Shown: in pieces, positions 34,201 through 41,269 of the stretch
How the letters are laid out: every line of letters begins with the position of its first letter
How positions within the stretch are numbered: position 1 is the first letter of the stretch
Notes under the pieces: model-generated
Databases searched by the model: none
Seen by the model: only the letters and a program-made list of their open reading frames with translations
What the model was told of the DNA's origin: nothing
Assembly (NCBI GenBank): GCA_964531265.1
Contig: CAZHDW010000006.1
Location: 31,036-95,035 of the forward strand
Reading direction: 5' to 3'
Length of the DNA stretch: 64,000 nt
Source of the DNA: Hominenteromicrobium sp964531265
Lineage (GTDB): Bacteria; Bacillota; Clostridia; Oscillospirales; Acutalibacteraceae
Made by a program: the position numbers and the translations under genes

Positions 34201-34627
34201 ACATCTGGTTCGGCTTCTTATGAAGCTGATTGCCGAGTCCGACCTCCTCAAGTGCCTTTATTGCTCTCTTTCTTCTCTCGGAGCGTGATATGCCGGATAT
34301 TGTAAGCGCCAGCTCAACATTGGCCAGAACCGTCTGGTGGGGTATCAGGTTATAGCTCTGAAAAACGAAGCCTATCGTGTGGTTTCTGTAAGAGTCCCAA
34401 TCCCTGTCGGAATAGTTCTTTGTTGATATGCCGTTTATTACGAGGTCACCCGAGTCATATCTGTCAAGGCCGCCTATGACATTCAGCAACGTTGTTTTGC
34501 CCGATCCGCTCGGCCCGAGTATCGCAACGAATTCATTGTCTCGCAGCGTGAGCGATACTCCGTCAAGCGCCGTCTGAACCAAATCTCCGGTAACGTATTT
34601 TTTTCGGATATCTTTAATTTGCAGCAT
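31235..34627 (-). CDS. Fused ABC ATPase-permease of the MacB/FtsX type with very large ectodomain
   Basis: A 1130-residue single-chain exporter or signalling ABC protein. ATPase: Walker A GPSGSGKTT (38-46), signature MSGGQ (142-146), Walker B LLADEP (163-168), switch H198. First membrane helix at ~264-284, then an extracytoplasmic region of about 700 residues, then three helices at the C terminus with the FtsX-type ERTKEIGVLRAIGASKRNI. Within the ectodomain is an ~85-residue Pro/Ser/Thr/Glu linker with SxPE-like quasi repeats. The ATG at 34627 replaces a longer reading without ribosome site. The divergent tetR-type gene is its probable regulator. Role: lipoprotein/peptide extrusion, peptide-antibiotic defence or cell-wall control; not resolved. 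Confidence 0.9.
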   Translation of the reverse strand: MLQIKDIRKKYVTGDLVQTALDGVSLTLRDNEFVAILGPSGSGKTTLLNVIGGLDRYDSGDLVINGISTKNYSDRDWDSYRNHTIGFVFQSYNLIPHQTVLANVELALTISGISRSERRKRAIKALEEVGLGNQLHKKPNQMSGGQMQRVAIARALVNNPDILLADEPTGALDSDTSVQVMELLKEVSKDRLVVMVTHNPELAEEYANRIVRVRDGRIIDDTNPCESTEDEAPQHKNMGRSSMSFWTALSLSFNNLKTKKGRTILTAFAGSIGIIGIALILSLSTGFQRYIDQIQEETLSNYPLTIQSESADMTAALAAFSTARAEAEENDEGIVSEQQMISQMFAQVGSNDLGEFKKYLEEHYDEVEEQVNTIQYGYGVKPQIYLADTSNGVVQVNPGTLFGELTGSSMMSAYMDTDIFQEMIDAPEMLEAQYDVLQGHWPENYNEMVLVLQEPHSMTDYMSYTLGIRDANELKDMIMKVMNGEEPELDTVAMEWTYDDLMALEYKLVTASDLYKYNDEYEVWEDMSKDKTYMKELIEQSEPLRIVGVVCPKDGVTSTSLMPGVAYTTALTEYVIELAESTDIVKDQLENKDIDVFTGKEFGSEEEETGLNFEDMITIDESKITAAFGGGISESDISSMVERYMTEIAGLFAADPAVAQEDFLGVFRSLFADMMNSYISANADPATGMAELQLSSVDSMVTDYLASDSALSIMGSLTAQYMIPTDAFVQVYAPLLKTAVASYAAMSSVPGTGMPDAGAVPGETPEEPGVGEVMALTETSDLESSVPEVGEPETSTPDSSLPESSTPEGSIPDTSIPEEIPGAGTPNVSLYISAAGIDAFSTEFSSNALVTGVAATMADKMTGVIIQKNVMAKVMEYTTTLMTTISNAMDFDQDALASAFQFNMDQDEITRLMEAMTSGSKERSADTNLKSLGYADTAEPTLIEVYLIDFESKELFMDFIDDYNDKMLEAEKEELVISYTDVTGIMMSSVRTIVDSVSYVLIAFVAVSLIVSSIMIGIITYISVMERTKEIGVLRAIGASKRNISQVFNAETFIIGLCSGAMGVGISLLLLIPINAVIHSLTGITSITAQLPVVNAITLVVLSVALTLIGGLIPSKKAALKDPVIALRSE

Positions 34628-34835
34628 ATCCCACCCTAGCTCCTTTATAGTCTCATAATTACACCGTATTATATCATATATCCGCCTGACAAAAATTAAC
34701 GTATCTCCGAAAAAATTTGAATTTTCTTTGAACAAACACATTCAGGGTATTTTATATCGCCTTTATGCTATTGACAGCGCAGAGTTTCCATGCCAAAATA
34801 ATTGATATCAGCAAACTCTTCGGAGGTTAACAGTC

Positions 34836-35522
34836 ATGAAAAAGCGTGAATGCAGCATTTACAATATACTCTCCACCGCATTGAGATCATTCCATACATC
34901 CGGCTACAGCGGCACAAATATAAGGCAGATAGCCGACAGCGCAGGTGTGTCGCTCGGCATGGTAAACCATTATTTCGGCAGCAAAGAGAAGCTCGGCGCG
35001 CAGGTGCTCTCGCTTCTCGAGTCATATACGGACAGTGAGCTTTCAAAGCACCTGAGCTTTGGGGCTGACCCGGTGCTCTATGATCTCGCCTCCGTGCGCA
35101 TCCTGTTCGACTACATAAGAGAGCGCGGCTACTGGAGCTTCTACGTCGATGCGCTTCAATATGACTTCTTTTTCAATTATCTTTCCGAAAGCCCACCGGT
35201 GCTGATCGACACACTCAGAGACTTCTACAGCTTCACTGCAAGCGACGACGATATTCTGCTCTATTCCAGATACATGCCCTATATGCTTGAAAAAACACTT
35301 GTACTGAAAAAACAGGACGGTGAATTTGCCGGAATATCCTACGACGACATACCGTATATGATCTGTCAAACAGCCATGAACCGCTTTGTTCCGGAGCCGG
35401 ATATTAAGTCAAAGGATGCCGAGGGCAGGCGTATAGCCAAAGCCGTGCTCTCTTCCCTTTCGGATGAGCCCCCAAGTGATGTTGTAGAGAATTTCGCAAT
35501 AAAGTATTCAAACAAGCAATGA
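34836..35522 (+). CDS. TetR-family transcriptional regulator
   Basis: A 228-residue repressor-type protein with an N-terminal helix-turn-helix, GTNIRQIADSAGVSLGMVNHYFGSKEKL at about residues 27-54, which is the classic TetR segment. The remaining helices form the ligand/dimer domain and are family specific. The ATG follows CGGAGG. It is divergently placed next to the large ABC gene, with a promoter-containing interval of 208 bases, and upstream of the double-cupin gene whose promoter carries two perfect dyads. Either could be its target. Confidence 0.9.
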   Translation: MKKRECSIYNILSTALRSFHTSGYSGTNIRQIADSAGVSLGMVNHYFGSKEKLGAQVLSLLESYTDSELSKHLSFGADPVLYDLASVRILFDYIRERGYWSFYVDALQYDFFFNYLSESPPVLIDTLRDFYSFTASDDDILLYSRYMPYMLEKTLVLKKQDGEFAGISYDDIPYMICQTAMNRFVPEPDIKSKDAEGRRIAKAVLSSLSDEPPSDVVENFAIKYSNKQ

Positions 35523-35542
35523 CAAGAAGATATTTTTCTCCG

Positions 35543-35567
35543 ATCCTCTATTGACAAAATAGAGGAT
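35543..35567. promoter_or_regulatory. Perfect inverted repeat over the cupin-gene -35 box
   Basis: ATCCTCTATT (35543-35552) and AATAGAGGAT (35558-35567) form a perfect 10-base dyad around a 5-base centre. It overlaps the -35 box TTGACA. It fits an operator. It could alternatively be a weak terminator of the TetR gene, though the T run after it is short. Confidence 0.7.
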
Positions 35568-35578
35568 TTTGCTATACT
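35551..35578 (+). promoter_or_regulatory. Promoter of the double-cupin gene
   Basis: TTGACA (35551-35556), 16-base spacer, TATACT (35573-35578). Confidence 0.75.
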
Positions 35579-35605
35579 GATAATCGAACGTGTTCAATTA
35601 TCAGT
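35576..35605. promoter_or_regulatory. Long palindrome at the cupin-gene transcription start
   Basis: Two 14-base arms, ACTGATAATCGAAC and GTTCAATTATCAGT, match at 13 of 14 positions around a GT centre. The palindrome begins at the -10 box and ends before the ribosome site, so it could be an operator at +1 or an RNA hairpin in the leader. Confidence 0.7.
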
Positions 35606-35622
35606 ATATGGGAGGCAGTAAA

Positions 35623-36639
35623 ATGAATTTGAACGACATGGAGAAAATCCACAATTACAGCAATCACAAATATGTGATTAAGATGATGGACCCGAATGAC
35701 TGGCTCAGGCATTACAACGAGGGCGGTCAGGTAGTTAACGACTTTATACTTCCGCGCGGGCCTCGCCAGCAGGATGAGTTCTCGGACACCATTTATCACA
35801 AGGACAGCAATGTTCCCTATCACTGGCATCACCGCGGCTTTGAGACCTTCGAAATCGCCAAAGGAAGCGTCGACTGTGTTGTCAACGGCAAGCACTTCAT
35901 TGCAAAAGCCGGAGACCTCATTCATCTTCCACCCTACACCTCGCACGGCTTTGTCTTCCTTGAAGAGGGCACCATTTGGAGAGAGCTGTTCCAGGAGATA
36001 GATATGTCCGGCGGCATTTTCGAAAAGAACATGGTTAACAATTATTACAAGGACCGCTTGCAGGACGAGGAATTCATGGATATGTACCGCGAGGGCAAAA
36101 CCATGCGTCGCGAGGTTCCCTCCATATGGGAACAGGAGCCCGTCGACCACAGTGAGGTATTCCAGTGCCGCACACCGGAATTCGCATGGGAAAAGCACAA
36201 GGGCGACGGCTTCTCCATTCAGCTCAAGATCTGCAAATTCGAAACCGCTGGCTGCAAGGAGATCTGGCATGCCGACCTTAAGAAGGGCTTCAAGGTCGAA
36301 TACGCATATCCGCATAAGGGCTACGAGCTTCTCTATGTGCAGAAGGGCAAGCTGGAGCTTACGGTTTGCAGCACACACGAAAACGCCGAGCCTCAGACAT
36401 TCATAGTCGATGACGAATCCATTATAGATATTCCACCGTACCACACCTACTCAATTAAAATCCTTGAGGATACAGCACTTTACAACTACGGCGGCGCGCA
36501 TGACCTCCAGTGCTGCCTTGAAGACCTTGAATCAGTCAAAAAAAATGCACCCGAGACAGTGACAGATAAAGAGAGCCTGCTCAAATTCCTGCGCAAATAC
36601 GGCGTTTACGCAACAAATACAGAATACGATCCCGAATAA
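35623..36639 (+). CDS. Double-cupin protein of unknown function
   Basis: A 338-residue bicupin. The first cupin shows the His-rich metal motif PYHWHHRGFETFEI (H67, H69, E74) with H108 in the second motif (PPYTSHGF). The second half has a second beta barrel (GYELLYVQKGKLELTVC, then IIDIPPYHTYSI) with fewer metal residues. Such proteins can be isomerases, dioxygenases or decarboxylases acting on sugars or aromatics. No closer match is evident. ATG at 35623 with GGGAGG upstream. Transcribed under strong operator-like palindromes. Confidence 0.85.
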   Translation: MNLNDMEKIHNYSNHKYVIKMMDPNDWLRHYNEGGQVVNDFILPRGPRQQDEFSDTIYHKDSNVPYHWHHRGFETFEIAKGSVDCVVNGKHFIAKAGDLIHLPPYTSHGFVFLEEGTIWRELFQEIDMSGGIFEKNMVNNYYKDRLQDEEFMDMYREGKTMRREVPSIWEQEPVDHSEVFQCRTPEFAWEKHKGDGFSIQLKICKFETAGCKEIWHADLKKGFKVEYAYPHKGYELLYVQKGKLELTVCSTHENAEPQTFIVDDESIIDIPPYHTYSIKILEDTALYNYGGAHDLQCCLEDLESVKKNAPETVTDKESLLKFLRKYGVYATNTEYDPE

Positions 36640-36650
36640 GGCATGAAACA

Positions 36651-36696
36651 AAAAGAGTGCGAACCTGATTTAAGCGTCAGATTCGCACTCTTTTAT
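36651..36696. terminator. Bidirectional terminator between cupin gene and the feo-linked HMA gene
   Basis: AAAAGAGTGCGAA (36651-36663) pairs with TTCGCACTCTTTT (36682-36694). T or A runs occur on both sides, so it ends the + strand cupin mRNA and the - strand feo mRNA. Confidence 0.9.
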
Positions 36697-37043
36697 TTGC
36701 TTTCGGTTATTGTATATCCGGCTTTTTCCACCGCATCCATTACCGCTTTGGCGTCTATCTCCTTTTCGCCGGAGACCTTAAGCCTTCCGCTCTTGAGCTG
36801 AACCGTTGCGGACAGTCCCTCCATGGAGTTTATCGCCTCCATGACACGGTTCACACAATTCTGGCAATGCATACCGCCCACCTTAAAGCTCTTTACATCC
36901 GTGACAACGCTCAAGCGCTTCTTTCTCGCCTTATATGTTCCGCTGCCGCAGCAAGAGCTGCTTTCGCCGCGCAGACGCTTCATTCCGGCACGTAATGCCA
37001 CTGCCAGCAATACTATTATGATAACAGCTATTACAAAATCCAT
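36693..37043 (-). CDS. Membrane-anchored heavy-metal-associated (HMA) protein of the feo operon
   Basis: A 116-residue protein: an N-terminal membrane helix (about residues 3-20), a short basic linker with CCGSG, then an HMA/ferredoxin-like domain with the metal site GGMHCQNC (residues ~57-64). HMA domains hand Cu(I) or another soft metal to a partner. It is the last gene after feoB and the FeoB-associated peptide. The Cys-rich linker and anchor suggest a role at the membrane near FeoB or in metal buffering; this is inferred from position. Confidence 0.85.
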   Translation of the reverse strand: MDFVIAVIIIVLLAVALRAGMKRLRGESSSCCGSGTYKARKKRLSVVTDVKSFKVGGMHCQNCVNRVMEAINSMEGLSATVQLKSGRLKVSGEKEIDAKAVMDAVEKAGYTITESK

Positions 37044-37067
37044 TTTCTACGCCCTTCCCGATTACTT

Positions 37068-37105
37068 CTAAAAACGAGAGCGGCTCTCATTTCTGAAAAC
37101 CGCTC
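37068..37105 (-). terminator. Possible terminator between the FeoB-associated peptide and the HMA gene
   Basis: On the minus strand GAGCGG / CCGCTC (37078-37105) is followed by TCGTTTTTAG. The stem is only 6 bp with a 16-base loop, so read-through into the HMA gene is likely. Confidence 0.5.
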
Positions 37106-37130
37106 ATTTATAAACTCAAATTTTTTCGAA

Positions 37131-37301
37131 TCAATGCCCGGTACCGCAGCCGCCGCTCCTGCTCTTACCACAGGTTTTTGCATAGGGGCAGCCTATACAT
37201 TTGGAGCCGCGCTGTTTCTCGCGGACAATGTATGCAACCGCTGCACCGAGGATCAATGCAATTGTAACGATGATTATTATGTTAACTACGATTCCGTCCA
37301 T
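37131..37301 (-). CDS. FeoB-associated Cys-rich membrane protein
   Basis: A 56-residue peptide read directly from the minus strand. An N-terminal helix (DGIVVNIIIIVTIALILG) is followed by RGSKCIGCPYAKTCG and a Gly/Ser-rich tail with a final Cys. This is the pattern of the small Cys-rich membrane proteins found beside feoB in Clostridia. It starts at an ATG at 37301, 27 bases behind the feoB stop, with a weak AGG ribosome site. It probably assists FeoB or serves as a redox/metal accessory. Confidence 0.88.
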   Translation of the reverse strand: MDGIVVNIIIIVTIALILGAAVAYIVREKQRGSKCIGCPYAKTCGKSRSGGCGTGH

Positions 37302-37328
37302 ATTGATATACCTAACAAATTTGATTGA

Positions 37329-39377
37329 TTATTTCTTGGTGTCAAGAGCATAGTCAGCCTTGAGCTTCTTATCGGAATGCATGCAGAGAGCAACAAGAAC
37401 AACGATGTATACTACAACTGCGATTCCGCCGCCGATAGCTGCGCCAACGCCCAGAGTCTGAGGAGCTGTGATGAGTGTGCCGATCGTATATACGAGGTAG
37501 CTTACGGAGTAGCCTACGCCAAGCTGCAGGCCGATAGCGCCCCACAGCCACTTAGCACTCTTCATCTCGGAGTTCATAGCACCGATAGCTGCGAAGCAGG
37601 GCGGTGTGAACAGGTTGAACATAAGGAATGCAAGTGCTGCAACCGGTGTGATACCGAATACCGCTGCAACCTCTGTGCCTGCGCCGGAGACCATTTCAAG
37701 AGCCTCTGTATCGATCAGGTTGGAGATGCCGTAGCAAACTGCCAGTGTACCGACAACATTTTCCTTAGCGATGAAGCCTGTAACAGCGGCTGCTGCCATC
37801 TGCCAAGCCTTGATGCCGATGATCGGAACCAGAAGAGCTGCAACAGGTGTAGCGATAGTTGCGAGAATGGAGGTTGCCTCTGCGCCCTCTTCAACAAGCT
37901 GGAAGCTCCAGTTGAAGGACTGCATAACGTAAACGATAGCATTGCAGAGAAGAATGATTGTACCGGCCTTTACTATGTAAGCCCAACCACGGGAAAGCAT
38001 GGAGAGAGCTGCACGCTTGAGGCTCGGAACCTTATATTCCGGAAGCTCAATGATGAAGAAGGACTTTCTTACCTTGTAGCCTGCGATCTTGTTTACGATG
38101 ATAGCGAAGACAAGGATAAGAAGAATACCGATAAAGTACATCAGTGTGCCGACCCAGGAAGCATCCTTGAAGAATGCGCCGGAGAACAGTGCGATAACGG
38201 GGAGCTTAGCACCGCAGGGCATGAACGGTGTGAGCATTGCTGTTGCACGGCGCTCACGCTCATTACGGATAGTACGGGAAGCCATAACACCCGGGATAGC
38301 ACAGCCTGTGCCGATAACAAACGGGATAACGGACTTACCGGAGAGACCGACCTTCTTGAAAATCGGGTCAAGAACAACTGTAGCACGAGCCATGTAGCCG
38401 CAATCCTCAAGCAGAGCAATGAGGAAATACATGACCATAACGAGCGGCAGGAAGCCGACAACGGCGCTTACGCCGCCGATGATACCCTCTGTAAGCAGGG
38501 AAACAAGGAATTCATTGCCGCCCTCGAGCAGACCTGCTACCCACTCCTTGAAGACATCAATGAGTGTAACGAGTCCGGGGATAACAAAGCCATTGGAGAA
38601 CTCATAGCCCTCAGCGATCCACGGGCCTACCCATGCCTGGGAGATCTGGAACACAAGGAACATGACAACTGCGAATATCAGCAGACCACCAATCGGATGC
38701 GTGAGAACTGCATCAACGGTATCCTGAGAGTTCTTATCCTTAGTGAGCACCTTACGTGTCTCAACCTTCTTAACGATGTTGTTTACAAATGCAAAGCGCT
38801 TACGGTCAGCCTCTTCAACTGCCTGCTTGCTTGTAAGATCGATATCGCCCTGAACGTACGGAGCCTTCTGACCCTTGCCCTTGAGGGAAGCTGCCTTCTG
38901 GACTACCTTGTCAAGACCTGTATGGCTGCTGGATGCGGATATTGTCTCAACAACCGGGCAATTCAGTGCTTTCGAAAGCGCCTCAGTGTCGATCTTTGTT
39001 CCCTTTGCAGCGTTGACATCAGACTTATTCAGTGCGACAACAACCGGAACACCGAGCTCAAGAAGCTGTGTTGTGAAGAACAGGCTTCGGCTGAGGTTCG
39101 TAGCATCAACTATGTTGATGATAGCGTCCGGATTCTCTCCGCGCACATATGCGCTTGTAACGCTCTCCTCAGAAGTAAACGGAGACATGGAGTAAGCACC
39201 CGGCAGGTCAACTGCGATAAGTTCCTCATTTCCTGTGTAATAGCTCTTTTTGATGGGGCTCATCTTTTTGTCAACAGTAACACCGGCCCAGTTGCCGACC
39301 TTTTCATTTCTGCCGGTCAGCGCATTGTACATGGTGGTCTTACCGCTGTTAGGATTACCCGCAAAAGCAATTCTCAT
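37329..39377 (-). CDS. feoB: Ferrous iron transport protein B
   Basis: GTP-gated Fe(II) importer of 682 residues. The N-terminal G domain has G1 GNPNSGKT (residues 7-14), a G2 region, DLPG (G3) and NKSD (G4). It is followed by the helical spacer and the polytopic membrane domain with two Gate motifs, including PFVIGTGCAIPGVMASRT and FTPPCFAAIGA, with conserved cysteines. The ATG has CGAGGAGGAAT upstream. The gene lies 136 bases after feoA. This interval contains its own promoter and a TTAG-N6-CTAA dyad, so feoB can be transcribed separately. Confidence 0.97.
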   Translation of the reverse strand: MRIAFAGNPNSGKTTMYNALTGRNEKVGNWAGVTVDKKMSPIKKSYYTGNEELIAVDLPGAYSMSPFTSEESVTSAYVRGENPDAIINIVDATNLSRSLFFTTQLLELGVPVVVALNKSDVNAAKGTKIDTEALSKALNCPVVETISASSSHTGLDKVVQKAASLKGKGQKAPYVQGDIDLTSKQAVEEADRKRFAFVNNIVKKVETRKVLTKDKNSQDTVDAVLTHPIGGLLIFAVVMFLVFQISQAWVGPWIAEGYEFSNGFVIPGLVTLIDVFKEWVAGLLEGGNEFLVSLLTEGIIGGVSAVVGFLPLVMVMYFLIALLEDCGYMARATVVLDPIFKKVGLSGKSVIPFVIGTGCAIPGVMASRTIRNERERRATAMLTPFMPCGAKLPVIALFSGAFFKDASWVGTLMYFIGILLILVFAIIVNKIAGYKVRKSFFIIELPEYKVPSLKRAALSMLSRGWAYIVKAGTIILLCNAIVYVMQSFNWSFQLVEEGAEATSILATIATPVAALLVPIIGIKAWQMAAAAVTGFIAKENVVGTLAVCYGISNLIDTEALEMVSGAGTEVAAVFGITPVAALAFLMFNLFTPPCFAAIGAMNSEMKSAKWLWGAIGLQLGVGYSVSYLVYTIGTLITAPQTLGVGAAIGGGIAVVVYIVVLVALCMHSDKKLKADYALDTKK

Positions 39378-39404
39378 GGATATTCCTCCTCGAATGGATT
39401 ATAT

Positions 39405-39433
39405 ATATTATTTTAGTCAGTATAAACTGGCAA
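39405..39433 (-). promoter_or_regulatory. feoB promoter
   Basis: On the minus strand TTGCCA (39428-39433), 17 bases, TAATAT (39405-39410). The -35 region lies within a direct repeat CAGTTTATA-N6-CAGTTTATA. Confidence 0.6.
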
Positions 39434-39455
39434 AATATAAACTGAATAATGTTGT

Positions 39456-39471
39456 GTTAGTTTGTGCTAAC
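39456..39471. promoter_or_regulatory. DtxR-like operator upstream of feoB
   Basis: GTTAG-TTTGTG-CTAAC is a perfect dyad of the form TTAG-N6-CTAA. It is 23 bases upstream of the feoB -35 box. The same pattern occurs before feoA. Confidence 0.6.
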
Positions 39472-39513
39472 TTTATCTCAAAAAAAATCCGCTTTCGCGA
39501 ATTTTTCTGTTTT

Positions 39514-39726
39514 TTAAATCAAGATCGCTTCAGCCAGCTGATTGTCGATGTTATAACGACCGTCCTTAATGGACACTGTGCAGCTACCCTTTCGTCTGGA
39601 AACTACAGTGATCGGCTCTCCGCTGTAGCAGCCAAGTGAAAATAGGAACGCATTGAGCTCCTCATCATCGGTCTCGATAGCCTTAATGACATACTCCTTG
39701 CCGATTTCAGCAGCACTCAAATTCAT
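39514..39726 (-). CDS. feoA: Ferrous iron transport protein A
   Basis: A 70-residue SH3-like cytosolic partner of FeoB. It runs from MNLSAAEIGKEYVIKAIET to a final beta strand NQLAEAILI, with the usual LFSLGCYSGEPITVVSRRKG core. Start at the ATG at 39726 with AGGTG upstream; a GTG three codons earlier is a weaker choice. It is the first feo gene, preceded by a good promoter whose start site is covered by a DtxR-like dyad. Confidence 0.93.
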   Translation of the reverse strand: MNLSAAEIGKEYVIKAIETDDEELNAFLFSLGCYSGEPITVVSRRKGSCTVSIKDGRYNIDNQLAEAILI

Positions 39727-39775
39727 CCAAATCACCTACCCCTCGCGAAACAGTCCGTTTCGAAATAATGTGTCA

Positions 39776-39791
39776 ATTAGCTCTCGCTAAC
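39776..39791. promoter_or_regulatory. DtxR-like operator at the feoA transcription start
   Basis: ATTAG-CTCTCG-CTAAC (TTAG-N6-CTAA) sits 12 bases downstream of the -10 box, in the position for a metal-dependent repressor. Confidence 0.65.
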
Positions 39792-39802
39792 TTCCAGAGC
39801 TT

Positions 39803-39831
39803 ATATTACTCTAAAGTTCATGATTTGTCAA
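39803..39831 (-). promoter_or_regulatory. feoA promoter
   Basis: On the minus strand TTGACA (39826-39831), 17 bases, TAATAT (39803-39808). Confidence 0.75.
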
Positions 39832-39879
39832 TACTTTTTCCGGTGGTTTTTCCATTATTTTTCAAATATTTTTTCAGAC

Positions 39880-39909
39880 AAAAAGGCTCCCCGCATCAAG
39901 CGAAGAGCC
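39880..39909 (-). terminator. Terminator of the NhaC antiporter gene
   Basis: On the minus strand GGCTC..GAGCC hairpin followed by TTTTTGTC, 10 bases after the stop codon. Confidence 0.75.
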
Positions 39910-39919
39910 CTGAAAAACG

Positions 39920-41230
39920 TTACTGCTTTTTTCTTTGCGGCACCAGAAAGATCGATATCAGCACGCATATCAGCAGCAGATACGGGTAAAAAAGATAGTG
40001 CATTATGTCAAACGCAGAGATAGCATAACCCATCTCCGCAGTTGCGGATATAGCCACGAGTATCTGTGCGCCATACGGGATTATTCCCTGGAAAATGCAG
40101 GAAAAGGTATCGAGCAGACATGCAGAGCGCTGCGCAGATATCTCATAATCCTCGCTCATCTGCTTTGCAATCGGGTTTGCCATGACGATGGCGACCGTAT
40201 TGTTCGCGGTGGCAATATCCATAGCTCCGACCAGCAGACCCATGCCGAGCTGTCCACCCTTTCTTCCGCGAAAAACTCTCTGTATCCAGCAAAGCAGTGC
40301 ATCGAAGCCGCCGTAAACCCTGATAAGTGCGCACATTGCAGCTACCAGCACTGCCACCATGCTCGTTTCAAACATGCCCGATGCACCGGAGCCCATATTG
40401 GACAGAAGCTCAGTCGCCGCTGTCTGCCCCGTTGCAAGCATGATGACCGAGCCGGAGGCTATACCGATAAGCAGTACGACAAAAACATTTATACCGATTA
40501 TTCCGCCTATCAGCACGAGAATGTACGGCACAATCTGAAGCAAGTGGTATTCCCCAACGACCTGCTGCGGCTCAGCCTGAAGCGAAAGCACAAGGATTAT
40601 GCCCAGAGTCACTATTGCTGCCGGAAGAGCTATCAAAAAATTTCCGCGGAACTTTGCTTTCATCTCGCAGCCCTGTCCGTTACATGCCGCAATGGTGGTA
40701 TCCGATATGAATGAAAGATTATCACCGAACATTGCACCGCCGACCACGGTGCCGATGCACAGTGGTATGCTGAACGCAGACGCCTGAGCCACCTCCACAG
40801 CTATCGGAGCCAGAAGTGTTATTGTACCGACGGAGGTTCCCATTGCGGTTGAAACAAAGCACGCAACGACAAACAGCACCATAACTGCAAAGCGTGCCGG
40901 AATGACCGAGAGCATGAAATATGCCACACTCTGTGCGCTGGAGCGTCCCACAACTCCGACAAAGGCTCCTGCCACCAAAAAGATGAGCAGCATTGTGATT
41001 ATATTCTTGTCTCCCACTCCCTGACCCATTATCTCAAGCTTCTTGTCAAACGAAACCTCACGGTTTTGCAGACATGCAACCAGAATAGCGACCAGAAATG
41101 CGATAACTATCGGGATATTGTAGAACCCCATTTCAATTTTCATGCCATATTCGAACAGAAGCCCCAGTCCGAGATACAGCACCAGAAAAACGCCTATCGG
41201 CAACAGAGCTACAGCTCTTCCTTTTTTCAT
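39920..41230 (-). CDS. NhaC-family Na+/H+ antiporter
   Basis: A 436-residue membrane protein with about eleven helices. The family motif around GTSVGTITLLAPIAVEVA, the GGAMFGDNLSFISDTTIAA segment and the ATANNTVAIVMANPIAK stretch match NhaC/ion-transporter superfamily members. These exchange Na+ (or an organic anion in some relatives) for H+. It is transcribed alone in the minus direction, 39 bases downstream of the esterase/hydrolase gene stop at 41270, so cotranscription is possible. Confidence 0.9.
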   Translation of the reverse strand: MKKGRAVALLPIGVFLVLYLGLGLLFEYGMKIEMGFYNIPIVIAFLVAILVACLQNREVSFDKKLEIMGQGVGDKNIITMLLIFLVAGAFVGVVGRSSAQSVAYFMLSVIPARFAVMVLFVVACFVSTAMGTSVGTITLLAPIAVEVAQASAFSIPLCIGTVVGGAMFGDNLSFISDTTIAACNGQGCEMKAKFRGNFLIALPAAIVTLGIILVLSLQAEPQQVVGEYHLLQIVPYILVLIGGIIGINVFVVLLIGIASGSVIMLATGQTAATELLSNMGSGASGMFETSMVAVLVAAMCALIRVYGGFDALLCWIQRVFRGRKGGQLGMGLLVGAMDIATANNTVAIVMANPIAKQMSEDYEISAQRSACLLDTFSCIFQGIIPYGAQILVAISATAEMGYAISAFDIMHYLFYPYLLLICVLISIFLVPQRKKQ

Positions 41231-41269
41231 AGTATTTCCCCCACAAACATGTATTTCACCGCTTTAAGC

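Noticed and set aside
35585..35596. CGAACGTGTTC looked like a LexA (SOS) box.
   Set aside because: The Firmicutes LexA box needs GAAC-N4-GTTC; here the spacing is N2, and the motif is only the centre of a longer palindrome.
37377..39416. A very long open frame opposite feoB on the plus strand.
   Set aside because: It is the complement of feoB, has abnormal Cys/Ser-rich composition with no domain, and no ribosome site; feoB itself is complete and canonical.
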